Assembly: GCA_035457345.1 (NCBI GenBank)
Contig: DATIBT010000064.1
Location: forward strand, 1-8,449
DNA: 8,449 nt
Reading direction: 5' to 3'
DNA from: DASTDY01 sp035457345
Lineage (GTDB): Bacteria > Patescibacteriota > Saccharimonadia > Saccharimonadales > EFPC-124
Within the stretch, counting starts at the first letter, position 1; the number at the start of each line of letters is the position of its first letter. Below the pieces are notes generated by a model. The model had not been told where the DNA came from, ran no database searches, and saw only the letters and a list, made by a program, of their open reading frames with translations. The position numbers and the translations under genes were made by a program. Of this stretch, positions 1 through 5,816 are shown in pieces.

Positions 1-425
1 GTGTCATTTTTCTTGTATGCTACCTGTATGTCTAGCCTGAAATGGTGAGCCTTTCTTTTGGCTATGTCGTGCAATTTGGCAGTACCGACGCAACTGGAAG
101 CATTGACTTCTTCGACAATGGCCACCTGGCCATACAGACCGCGGCCAGACCAGGCAATGGCGCCCTTTTTAGGCGTATCGCCAACGCTGTAACCGTCGCG
201 CTGCGCGTAGGCATACCACGTTTTGGCGTTGCCCCAGTTAGGTGGCACGCTGCGACGGGTTGCTACATAGTACGTGCCGTAGCCGTAACTGTAGCCATTG
301 GCGGCGGGCGATGCGCCGATCGTCGGTTGTGCAGTGGGTGCCGACTTTGGCGATGCGCACGCTGCACTACCTGCAACTAGAGCGAGCGCGAGCAGGTATG
401 CGCGAATCCTGTGTTTGATCCTCAT
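1..425 (-). CDS. Exported CHAP-domain protein, catalytic residues replaced (partial, 3' end off window)
   Basis: The reading frame opens at an ATG at 425 and stays open to the window edge (141 codons seen). A Shine-Dalgarno-like AGAAGG lies 10 nt upstream, and upstream ATGs hit a stop at once. Residues 1-25 form an export signal (basic n-region, LLALALVAG core); Cys23 could be a lipidation site, but the lipobox is poor (SAAC). After a Ser/Pro/Ala linker, residues 44-109 align by eye with a CHAP (NlpC/P60-like amidase/peptidase) domain: GYSYGYGTYYVATRR, PNWGNAKTWY, KKGAIAWSG, YGQVAIVEEVN. CHAP enzymes cut peptidoglycan with a Cys in the Gly-x-Cys-Thr motif and a His in Gly-His-Val-Ala. Here these are Gly50 and Gln100, and the usual Glu/Asn segment after the VN motif is not recognisable. 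I infer a non-catalytic wall-binding homologue or a decaying gene. The family is fairly sure; the function is not. Confidence 0.8.
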   Translation of the reverse strand, partial: MRIKHRIRAYLLALALVAGSAACASPKSAPTAQPTIGASPAANGYSYGYGTYYVATRRSVPPNWGNAKTWYAYAQRDGYSVGDTPKKGAIAWSGRGLYGQVAIVEEVNASSCVGTAKLHDIAKRKAHHFRLDIQVAYKKND

Positions 426-465
426 TGCACCATAACCTTCTAAGCGGGAGCAAGAGTCGTTGTTT

Positions 466-471
466 ATTATA
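466..471 (-). promoter_or_regulatory. -10 box for the CHAP-like gene
   Basis: On the minus strand this reads TATAAT, a perfect -10 hexamer, about 40 nt upstream of the ATG at 425. It predicts a short leader of about 34 nt containing the AGAAGG ribosome site. No good -35 box is visible at 16-18 nt spacing. Confidence 0.5.
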
Positions 472-549
472 GATAGAATTAATGAAAGTGCACAGGTAAT
501 TCTAGCCGTATAGGGTTACCGCACTACAAGCTTTAGGTATTCAGGATAC

Positions 550-586
550 CGCACAGCCACCAGGCTCCTCGCCCGGTGGCTGTGCG
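550..586 (-). terminator. GC-rich 12-bp hairpin after the 601-1038 gene, no U-tract
   Basis: Arms 550-561 and 575-586 are perfect complements (CGCACAGCCACC on the minus strand) around a 13-nt loop. The hairpin starts 15 nt beyond the stop codon of the minus-strand gene ending at 601. Neither strand has a run of T after it, so it is either a U-less terminator or a 3'-end stabilising structure. Its position directly after the gene supports a 3'-end role. Confidence 0.5.
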
Positions 587-600
587 TTGGCAGTGGGGGG

Positions 601-1038
601 TTACGACCAGCGGTCTTCTTGCTCGCGCTGGTAAGCGTCGTGCATATCTTGCCAGTCACGCTCTTCGCGTTCGCGCCAGGTCTCGCCACGTTTCTTGGGC
701 TTGTCGTCGTACTGCGGTTCGTAGTGGTAGCCCTTGCCACCGCCCCCGAATAGCATCGACAGCAGGCGGAGGCCCCACGCCAAGATAATGAAAATGCCAA
801 CCCACAGCAGAATGCTGCTCACCCACCATGGGAGCCCTATGCGGTAAGCCACGTACGCAGCCGCACCTGCGGCGCAAACGGCCGTTGCCCACTTGAGCTG
901 TTCCCACAGGAAGCGAAGCAATGCCATGGCCGCACGGGATAAAAGCTGCAAAACCCAGTTACCTAACCGCTTGCCTAAGCTGAGTGGGGGCACCTTTTTG
1001 GTGCGGTGGCGCTTACGTTTTTTAGACGCTTGGGGCAC
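601..1038 (-). CDS. Small two-helix membrane protein with charged tails, unrecognised
   Basis: The product is 145 aa. I choose the GTG at 1038 because GAGAGG sits 7 nt upstream. The frame runs open to an ATG at 1164, but the extra 42 residues look like translated upstream sequence. Residues 1-25 are strongly basic (KKRKRHRTKK near 6-15). Two hydrophobic helices follow at about 48-66 and 70-95, then a GGGGKG hinge at 98-103 and a highly charged tail (WREREERDWQDMHDAYQREQ, 121-140) that could form a single helix or coiled coil. The positive-inside rule suggests both ends face the cytoplasm. I do not recognise a family. The gene appears to stand alone, followed by a GC-rich hairpin. Confidence 0.75.
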   Translation of the reverse strand: MPQASKKRKRHRTKKVPPLSLGKRLGNWVLQLLSRAAMALLRFLWEQLKWATAVCAAGAAAYVAYRIGLPWWVSSILLWVGIFIILAWGLRLLSMLFGGGGKGYHYEPQYDDKPKKRGETWREREERDWQDMHDAYQREQEDRWS

Positions 1039-1198
1039 GGTACAACCTCTCTGATTTGCCAATAGTAATAACAATACCATAGATCGGGTTCGACCCAACG
1101 TCACGACTATTTTCTTTGACTGTTGGCGCAGGTACTCATCTATGGACGCGGCCCTACCAACCACTGACAGTCGGCAGGGCCTTTTGGACAGTTGCGTC

Positions 1199-1612
1199 TC
1201 ACACGCCAGCCAATATGTTTGTTAGGTTGACGAACAGGGCGAGCAATGTGAATCCCACCAGCCCTAAGACGATCGGCCGGTATTCGGCGCTGATAGAGTG
1301 GGCGTCGCGGGATCTGCCGCCGAGCCCGTATCTTGATAGGACGGCGGCGTTCCAGAGCGCGAGCCCAACACAGATCCCAACTACGACTCCGATCCACATT
1401 AACCGCCAGTTCACCCACACAGCCGGATCGGTCCACACTCGCCACTTGCAGGCCATGGCCGTGGAGACGCTGATGAGCTCCAGTTTCGAGCATGCTTCCA
1501 TCGACGTGAGTCCAATGGCAACGCTTTGAACAGCGAACACAAAGAGCAGTGTCAGCCCACCAATAGCGAGGTACCACGGCCAGCGGCGTGGGAGTTTTGC
1601 CTTCTGGTGCAT
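1199..1612 (-). CDS. Three-helix membrane protein, unrecognised
   Basis: The product is 137 aa. The ATG at 1612 is favoured over one 12 codons upstream because AGAAGGGAA lies just before it at good spacing. Hydrophobic segments are at about 12-36, 68-92 and 112-135. Cys41 and Cys55 both lie in the first loop; if that loop faces outward they could form a disulfide, given the basic N-terminus (KAKLPRRWPW) inside. There is no catalytic motif or known family signature that I can name. It is probably transcribed alone from a TATACT box just upstream. The stop is TGA, so TGA is an ordinary stop in this genome. Confidence 0.75.
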   Translation of the reverse strand: MHQKAKLPRRWPWYLAIGGLTLLFVFAVQSVAIGLTSMEACSKLELISVSTAMACKWRVWTDPAVWVNWRLMWIGVVVGICVGLALWNAAVLSRYGLGGRSRDAHSISAEYRPIVLGLVGFTLLALFVNLTNILAGV

Positions 1613-1653
1613 GGGTTCTTCCCTTCTAGGTGAGATTATGCCCAACAAAACAT

Positions 1654-1659
1654 AGTATA
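1654..1659 (-). promoter_or_regulatory. -10 box TATACT upstream of the 1199-1612 gene
   Basis: The minus strand reads GCTATACT about 42 nt before the start codon. The same TATACT word precedes other genes here (near 4062, 5524 and 5774), which supports it. A second candidate, CATAAT at 1635-1640, would leave a shorter leader. Neither has a convincing -35. Confidence 0.4.
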
Positions 1660-1727
1660 GCTATTTAGGCAAAAATATGCGATACCAGAGCAAAGGCTTT
1701 AAGACCTGTGTACTCAGCTTAGGGGTC

Positions 1728-2069
1728 TCAGGCTTTGTTTGACGAACCCGCCGTAAGTTCGGTAAGCATTGCCTTGAGTCGTTCATCATGTATCTTTTGG
1801 CGCAACTCTTCTTGCTTGAACTCGCGGAGCGGTTCCTTGGTCATCAAGTATTGTTCGAGTTGAAGATAGACCAAGGCGAGTTGTTTTTCTTGTTCAGGGG
1901 ATAAGGACTCGCCTGGCTTCAACTGTGAACTCACGACCCTAATCTTATCCAACAAAACGTCCACGTCGCGAGGTCGTGAAACGAGGTTGGCAGTCTGCAT
2001 AACCAAATCTAGCATAGTAGTGACTTGTGTCGGCTCATCCGGTTTGAACAACAGCGACAGTAAGCCCAT
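1728..2069 (-). CDS. Helical cytoplasmic protein, second gene of a two-gene operon
   Basis: The product is 113 aa and starts at the ATG at 2069, only one base after the stop codon of the gene upstream. Its ribosome site (GGAGA) lies inside the last codons of that gene, so the two are co-transcribed and probably translationally coupled. The N-terminus MGLLSLLF is short and hydrophobic and could touch the membrane. The rest is charged and predicted helical, with a conspicuous stretch at about 87-112 (LVYLQLEQYLMTKEPLREF, then KQEELRQK). No enzyme motif is visible and I do not recognise the family. Its pairing with the eight-helix protein suggests it works as that protein's cytoplasmic partner, which is inference from gene order only. 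Confidence 0.8.
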   Translation of the reverse strand: MGLLSLLFKPDEPTQVTTMLDLVMQTANLVSRPRDVDVLLDKIRVVSSQLKPGESLSPEQEKQLALVYLQLEQYLMTKEPLREFKQEELRQKIHDERLKAMLTELTAGSSNKA

Positions 2070-2070
2070 G

Positions 2071-2880
2071 CTAGATCTTCTCCAATTTGGTGAATAAGCT
2101 CCCAGCGGTCAGCATGCAGATACCGGCAACGGCACCGAGCGCGTTTACTACTATACCTATTGGATTTTGCAGGTCCGCAACGAAGAATGGGCTAACCCAA
2201 ACTATCGATGTCACGATGCCGCCGATCGTTATACCCAATGCCAACCAAGCGATGGCGCGCGCATAGAAACCGCCAATACTACCGGCAACTCGCCACAGGA
2301 CGCTGCCCGCTATCAGATTTAACAAAGCTGTCCATAGGTTTATGATGCTCAAGAAATCAAACACTGGCTCTGGCAGTGGCGAGGCGGCGTGCGGCAACAT
2401 GGTTGATATAATGCACGCAATAGTCACAACCGGTAGCACGACTCGATATAGTGTCAGCCGCCCCCGAACGTCCACTAACTGAGCAAACGACCGAGTGCCA
2501 CCATACAAGATGATGGCGGAGATTAAATACGGATAACTCAGACCCCCGTACTTGACCCAGGGCATCTCCCATAGAGCATAGCCGCTAACTACAGTCGTTT
2601 GGACCGTGGCAATAGCAACCAGTACCATCGCAATCGCTATAAACGCAAACGCGGTTCGCAAACGGGACTTGTATCGTTGCACGCCTTTCAGTATTAATAT
2701 TGCCGAACCAACTTGTAGAACGGCGGCTACCAGAATCATAGCTAATGGCCAGCGGAACCAAGCGTCAGGGCCGGGCCATGAGCTAGGGGTTTGTATGATG
2801 AATACAGAGTAAGCCGCAGCCACAACTGCTAACAGGACAAAAATTGCAGGCAATACGCGATCTTTGGTAAGCGTAATCAT
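2071..2880 (-). CDS. Eight-helix integral membrane protein, unrecognised
   Basis: The product is 269 aa. Hydrophobic segments are at about 9-29, 43-65, 74-96, 112-132, 145-163, 176-197, 205-229 and 240-263, joined by short loops; basic residues at 69-75 and 139-146 mark likely cytoplasmic loops. No transporter, sensor or enzyme signature is obvious. Multi-helix regions of this size occur as the input domains of some bacterial sensor kinases, but no kinase follows; instead a small soluble helical protein is encoded one base downstream. The ATG at 2880 has no Shine-Dalgarno site and lies 8 nt after a TGATACAAT extended -10, so the transcript should be nearly leaderless. The gene is sure; its role is unknown. 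Confidence 0.85.
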   Translation of the reverse strand: MITLTKDRVLPAIFVLLAVVAAAYSVFIIQTPSSWPGPDAWFRWPLAMILVAAVLQVGSAILILKGVQRYKSRLRTAFAFIAIAMVLVAIATVQTTVVSGYALWEMPWVKYGGLSYPYLISAIILYGGTRSFAQLVDVRGRLTLYRVVLPVVTIACIISTMLPHAASPLPEPVFDFLSIINLWTALLNLIAGSVLWRVAGSIGGFYARAIAWLALGITIGGIVTSIVWVSPFFVADLQNPIGIVVNALGAVAGICMLTAGSLFTKLEKI

Positions 2881-2888
2881 TTACCACG

Positions 2889-2897
2889 ATTGTATCA
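2889..2897 (-). promoter_or_regulatory. Extended -10 (TGA-TACAAT) at the start of the 2880-1728 operon
   Basis: The minus strand reads TGATACAAT, an extended -10 (TGN plus hexamer). Its end is 8 nt before the ATG at 2880, so initiation is expected within about 2 nt of the start codon. No ribosome-binding sequence fits between them. Confidence 0.5.
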
Positions 2898-2950
2898 TGA
2901 CTAATTTGAAGATCACTCTCTACCTACGAAGTTATTTGCCAAAATTATGC

Positions 2951-2985
2951 AAAAAAGATACCTCGGCTTTTGAGGCATCTTTTTT
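2951..2985. terminator. Bidirectional intrinsic terminator
   Basis: Arms 2951-2964 and 2972-2985 pair over 14 positions with one mismatch. Each arm is GC-rich toward the loop and carries six A or T at its outer end, so a U-tract follows the hairpin on either strand. It lies between the minus-strand gene ending at 3044 and the minus-strand promoter at 2889, and separates these two units. Confidence 0.75.
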
Positions 2986-3002
2986 GAGATAATACCATTC
3001 TT

Positions 3003-3037
3003 CGTCCTGGCCGTCCGGTTGGGGGGCGGCCAGGACG
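3003..3037 (-). terminator. GC-rich 11-bp hairpin after the 3044-3436 gene, no U-tract
   Basis: Arms 3003-3013 and 3027-3037 (CGTCCTGGCCG and its complement) are perfect around a 13-nt loop, 6 nt after the stop codon at 3044. No T-run follows. The A/T-flanked terminator at 2951-2985 lies just beyond, so this gene has two successive 3' structures. Confidence 0.5.
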
Positions 3038-3043
3038 CATTCG

Positions 3044-3436
3044 TCAGAGTTTCGAGCGGTACTCGGCGATGAAGTCGCGGACACCTTCAGTAGTCAGGAC
3101 GACCCATCCGTTCTTGCGGGATTCGATGGCATTGTCGTAGACCGCCGTTATGCCCAGGTCGCCCGGCAGCCTCAGCACCTCCACGATCTTCAGGTAGATG
3201 TCGGTGACGCTGCTGAGGGCGAAGTGGTCCACCGCATCGGGCGAGAACTTGTACTCCGGCTCCACCCGTACATCGGTACGGTGGCCGTCGTCGAAGATGA
3301 AGACCACATTTGCCTCGGGCAACTGCCCGTGCGCGACGTGGCTGATGCGAAGAGCCAGCTCCAGCCTGTCGTCCCCGACGGCATCCAGGTAGTCCTGAAG
3401 CAGACGGGAGAATGCATCGAGCTTGATGGTACGCAC
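3044..3436 (-). CDS. GC-rich soluble orphan protein, unrecognised
   Basis: The product is 130 aa, with no membrane segment or signal peptide. I choose the GTG at 3436 because a near-perfect GTGGAGGT site lies 4 nt before it. An in-frame GTG four codons earlier is itself part of that site. The protein has mixed alpha/beta character: an N-terminal helix (LDAFSRLLQDYLDAV, 6-20), strand-like VVFIFDDGHRTDV (44-56), a helical middle and a C-terminal helix (EGVRDFIAEYRSKL). Codons end mostly in C or G, unlike the A/T-rich flanks and the neighbouring membrane genes. It is expressed alone, with its own promoter and two 3' hairpins. No known domain is evident, so function is not assigned. Confidence 0.8.
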   Translation of the reverse strand: MRTIKLDAFSRLLQDYLDAVGDDRLELALRISHVAHGQLPEANVVFIFDDGHRTDVRVEPEYKFSPDAVDHFALSSVTDIYLKIVEVLRLPGDLGITAVYDNAIESRKNGWVVLTTEGVRDFIAEYRSKL

Positions 3437-3469
3437 AGTAACCTCCACGATAGGTGACGAACAACTATA

Positions 3470-3497
3470 ATTTTAACATATAAATTAATTTAGTCAA
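3470..3497 (-). promoter_or_regulatory. Promoter TTGACT-16-TAAAAT for the 3044-3436 gene
   Basis: On the minus strand TTGACT (3497-3492) is followed after 16 nt by TAAAAT (3475-3470). Each hexamer is one base from consensus. The predicted start near 3463 gives a leader of about 27 nt ending in the strong GGAGGT site. Confidence 0.55.
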
Positions 3498-3525
3498 TAT
3501 GCATGAAGCTTTATATTCCTTCGAA

Positions 3526-4041
3526 TCAATGTTTAGATTCTTTCTCTTGGTTTGCGGTACCGGGGGCGTGGGACAATTGTGAGCTACTCCGCCGCATGAC
3601 ATCTGTCATTTTTTGCTGGTATTTTTGTATAACTTGCAGCTCGGCAGCCGAAAATGAGTTGAACATGTGGTTCACATCTGTAATGAATGCCCGATAGACA
3701 GTGTCTATAGCCGCTATTTTTTCAGCGGCCAGCCGCACGCATACTTTACGTCCGTCGATGGCGTCTCTTGTTCGAATAACAAAACCTTTTTGAACCAAGC
3801 GTTTTACGAGTGCTGTTGCTGCTCCGGGCGTCAGGCCGGACTGACCAACTATTTCGGTCATTGTCGCCGAATTGGTGTGTCGCAAGTAGGCCACTATTTT
3901 CATCGCGCCGATATCAATCCCTAGAAGCTCTGCTGCCACCGTATGAAGATGGGTCGATGCAATGCCTATCTCCTCCCCGGACCGCATGACTGCCGCTACG
4001 AGCTCGTTTTTTGAATCTGTAGACATATTTACTTTGATCAT
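3526..4041 (-). CDS. MarR-family transcriptional regulator
   Basis: The product is 171 aa from the ATG at 4041; an ATG at 4026 would give 166 aa, and neither has a clear ribosome site. The MarR fold is readable: an N-terminal dimerisation helix (about 10-40), then GIDIGAMKIVAYL, the helix-turn-helix MTEIVGQSGLTPGAATALVKRLVQKGFV (61-88), the wing TRDAIDGRKVCVRL (91-104) with the family's Asp-x-Arg-like DGRK, and a long C-terminal dimer helix (110-155). MarR proteins are dimeric winged-HTH regulators that bind short palindromes, usually repressing an adjacent divergent gene and themselves, and are released by a small ligand or oxidation. Divergence from the DUF998 gene across 40 bp, with a palindrome there, fits this. 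The ligand is unknown. Confidence 0.9.
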   Translation of the reverse strand: MIKVNMSTDSKNELVAAVMRSGEEIGIASTHLHTVAAELLGIDIGAMKIVAYLRHTNSATMTEIVGQSGLTPGAATALVKRLVQKGFVIRTRDAIDGRKVCVRLAAEKIAAIDTVYRAFITDVNHMFNSFSAAELQVIQKYQQKMTDVMRRSSSQLSHAPGTANQEKESKH

Positions 4042-4058
4042 TAAAACAAATACACTAT

Positions 4059-4068
4059 TAGTATACTA
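4059..4068. promoter_or_regulatory. Palindromic shared -10 box and candidate MarR operator
   Basis: TAGTATACTA is a perfect 10-bp palindrome in the 40-bp gap between the MarR and DUF998 starts. It reads TATACT on both strands, so it can serve as the -10 of both divergent promoters. The predicted starts lie about 12 nt before the MarR ATG and near 4074 for the DUF998 gene. A MarR dimer bound here would block both promoters; operator function is inference. Confidence 0.5.
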
Positions 4069-4081
4069 CTGAAAGGTATTT

Positions 4082-4744
4082 ATGAAACAAAAAAAGACCA
4101 TCTATCTAACACACCAAACCAGGGCTGCGTTATGGGTGGGTGTGATCACGCCCCTGTTATGTATCGGTATATTTACCGTAGACGGGGCAACCAGGGAGCA
4201 CTACGATGTATGGCGCCAATGGATAAGCCATCTCAGTCTTGGGGAACGAGGGTGGCTTGGGATGGCGAATCTTGCCATGACTGGCATAGGGCTCTTGGCG
4301 GCAGCATACGGCATAAAACATGCCATCGTTAGCGGCCGGAGAGCCAAGTGGCCGCACCGGCTCGTGGCAGCGGCAGGAGTTGGTTTTATAGTTGCAAGCG
4401 TCTTTAAGCAAGATCCCGGCTTAGGTTACCCGCCTGGCGTAGCGGCATCGACGGGGAGTGTGGCTGACAGTATTCATGGAGTAGCAGCGCTCCTACTCTT
4501 CGGCTCATTAATAGCGCTATGCTTCGTATCGGCTAAACGCTATGGCAGACGCTGGAATATATATTCCATAGTTTCTGCCTGGGTAACTATCGTTGCATTT
4601 GTCTCATGCTCCGTATTAGTAGCACTGGACTACAGTATGGTGTGGGCGGGTGCCCCGAGCGGCTTTTTGGAGCGTATCGCCCTGATTTGTGTGCTGGTTT
4701 ATGTTTCGGCACTAACATGCAAGCTTCTTAAGATTAAACCATAA
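4082..4744 (+). CDS. DUF998 family membrane protein
   Basis: The product is 220 aa. The ATG at 4082 has AAAGG 6 nt upstream. Six hydrophobic segments are at about 15-34, 58-79, 92-108, 131-151, 161-183 and 195-216. Features I associate with DUF998 (PF06197) are the loop WRQWISHLSLGERGWLGMAN (45-64), then FKQDPGLGYPPG (108-119) and the following SIHGVAALLLFG (130-141). The biochemical role of DUF998 proteins is not established; they are small integral membrane proteins often found beside regulators. Divergent placement with the MarR gene suggests it is the regulated target, perhaps in a membrane-stress or compound response, which is inference. Family assignment is good by motif, unverified by search. 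Confidence 0.8.
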   Translation: MKQKKTIYLTHQTRAALWVGVITPLLCIGIFTVDGATREHYDVWRQWISHLSLGERGWLGMANLAMTGIGLLAAAYGIKHAIVSGRRAKWPHRLVAAAGVGFIVASVFKQDPGLGYPPGVAASTGSVADSIHGVAALLLFGSLIALCFVSAKRYGRRWNIYSIVSAWVTIVAFVSCSVLVALDYSMVWAGAPSGFLERIALICVLVYVSALTCKLLKIKP

Positions 4745-4773
4745 AAAAACATTGACTATGCGTCAACCTTTTT
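4743..4773 (+). terminator. Probable terminator of the DUF998 gene
   Basis: TTGAC (4752-4756) and GTCAA (4762-4766) form a short stem with a 5-nt loop, followed by CC and five T (4769-4773). The preceding A-run (from 4743) can pair with the T-run and lengthen the stem. It begins at the stop codon. The stem is short, so strength is uncertain. Confidence 0.4.
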
Positions 4774-4780
4774 CCATAGT
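4752..4780 (+). promoter_or_regulatory. Promoter TTGACT-17-CATAGT for the 4792 gene, overlapping the terminator
   Basis: TTGACT (4752-4757) and CATAGT (4775-4780) are spaced by 17 nt, predicting a start near 4787, about 5 nt before the ATG at 4792. TACTAT at 4780-4785 is an alternative -10. The -35 box doubles as the left arm of the upstream gene's terminator hairpin. Confidence 0.45.
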
Positions 4781-4791
4781 ACTATTACTTT

Positions 4792-5466
4792 ATGGACCTA
4801 CTAATTCAGTTCTTCGACTCTAATTTTTTTGTCGCTTTTGTTACGTTGCTAGTGGGGGCTGTTGCGTACATTCTTTATAGAATTCAGAGACGCGACCGAA
4901 AGCGTGAAATCGCAAATATTATCCTCTTAGAGATTCAAAGCGCAGAGCGAAAGCTCAAACTGATTAGAAAAAGCTTAAACCAGGACCCGCCTACTCTACC
5001 CAACGATTTGCGTCTGCTTCCCGTTGAGAGTTGGAGTGCAAACAACTACCTATTTATCCGTGATTTTGATCGCGATGCATGGGATGCAATAGCTGATTTT
5101 TATGACAAGTGCCAGCTAATTGATGAGACTATCAAGTTCAATAACGCTTCGTTTTGGAACGATATTGAGCAGATTAGATCAAATAAGCAGCGTCTTTTGG
5201 CCGACTTTGCTAATAATGCCGCAAGGAAATTAAAGGGTGCCGTTGATAACGTAGAAGACGGCGACGCCCAGGTTCTAGAAGAATTTAACGACCTTACCGA
5301 AAAATTCGATCGCATATATATGAGCAGGCAGTCACGTTTCGGCTACGCGCCAAATAAGCCAGTGAATGACGCAAAAGCCTACGTAGATCAAGTCGACAGG
5401 CGTATATCCCAGTCGTCAGTCGGCATTAAATTGAAGAAGTTGGCTCATATTAAGCCAAAGATTTAA
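4792..5466 (+). CDS. Single-pass membrane protein with long helical cytoplasmic domain, unrecognised
   Basis: The product is 224 aa. A single membrane helix at about 11-30 is followed by a basic stop-transfer patch (RIQRRDRKRE, 30-39), so the bulk lies in the cytoplasm. The rest is charged and predicted helical: IILLEIQSAERKLKLIRKSL (43-62), an aromatic block WSANNYLFIRDFDRDAWDAIADFYDKCQLIDETI (81-114) and FWNDIEQIRSNKQRLLADF (121-139). The mix of W/F/Y with D and regular helices resembles many uncharacterised membrane-anchored helical proteins of bacteria and mobile elements, but I cannot name a family. The ATG at 4792 has no Shine-Dalgarno site, and the promoter lies so close that the mRNA should be nearly leaderless. 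Confidence 0.8.
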   Translation: MDLLIQFFDSNFFVAFVTLLVGAVAYILYRIQRRDRKREIANIILLEIQSAERKLKLIRKSLNQDPPTLPNDLRLLPVESWSANNYLFIRDFDRDAWDAIADFYDKCQLIDETIKFNNASFWNDIEQIRSNKQRLLADFANNAARKLKGAVDNVEDGDAQVLEEFNDLTEKFDRIYMSRQSRFGYAPNKPVNDAKAYVDQVDRRISQSSVGIKLKKLAHIKPKI

Positions 5467-5520
5467 ATTACCCAATTTTTTCTGACCGATAAGCCCTACT
5501 ACCCTCCCCTTTGCCTCCAT

Positions 5521-5529
5521 TGCTATACT
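5521..5529 (+). promoter_or_regulatory. Extended -10 (TGC-TATACT) for the 5536 gene
   Basis: TGCTATACT is an extended -10 box that ends 6 nt before the ATG at 5536, so transcription should begin at or within a base or two of the A of the start codon. The -35 region is poor, as is common when the -10 is extended. Confidence 0.55.
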
Positions 5530-5535
5530 AGTACT

Positions 5536-5721
5536 ATGCAAAAAATAGCCACGCGAATATTTATTGGTGCATCTGTCGTATTTGGTATTTTGGGAATTTT
5601 AGTAGTGCTGACACAACCCGAAGACAATTCACTACTTTCGAAGCTTTTATTTATGACCGTTTTTATTATTTTGCCTTCGTTTGCACTGAGTGTAGCTGGC
5701 AAGTATTTGAGCGGTAAGTAG
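5536..5721 (+). CDS. Two-helix membrane miniprotein (61 aa), unrecognised
   Basis: Two hydrophobic segments (about 7-26 and 34-54) are separated by the polar loop QPEDNS, with Lys at both ends; the arrangement predicts a helical hairpin with both termini in the cytoplasm. No motif points to a function. The ORF is supported by a clear -10 box placed exactly for a leaderless message, a good membrane pattern, and neighbours on the same strand on both sides. Small hairpins like this occur as toxin, antitoxin, holin-like or complex-stabilising proteins, and nothing here picks one. Confidence 0.7.
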   Translation: MQKIATRIFIGASVVFGILGILVVLTQPEDNSLLSKLLFMTVFIILPSFALSVAGKYLSGK

Positions 5722-5749
5722 CAGCGGCTTGAATGTGGGTGAGCAGATT

Positions 5750-5779
5750 TTGCGCGGGCGTGCGCGCTGCGGCTATACT
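5750..5779 (+). promoter_or_regulatory. Promoter TTGCGC-18-TATACT for the tandem-HTH gene
   Basis: TTGCGC (5750-5755) and TATACT (5774-5779) are separated by 18 nt. The predicted start near 5786 leaves a leader of about 31 nt to the GTG at 5817. The -10 is the same word used at several other genes in the window. Confidence 0.5.
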
Positions 5780-5816
5780 TTAAGAGTCACGTGCACTTCT
5801 ACAGTTTGGATGCGTT

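Noticed and set aside
42..380. 112-aa plus-strand open frame
   Set aside because: It is the antisense shadow of the CHAP-like gene, whose signal peptide and domain motifs are clear on the minus strand.
1039..1164. 42-codon N-terminal extension of the 601-1038 gene
   Set aside because: A good ribosome site stands just before the GTG at 1038, and the extension is low-quality coding sequence.
1702..1729. Short hairpin over the stop codon of the 1728-2069 gene
   Set aside because: Only a 5-6 bp stem with a long loop and no T-run; too weak to call a terminator.
3523..3540. GAATC/GATTC inverted repeat at the end of the MarR gene
   Set aside because: A 5-bp A/T-rich stem without a T-run on the minus strand; likely chance.
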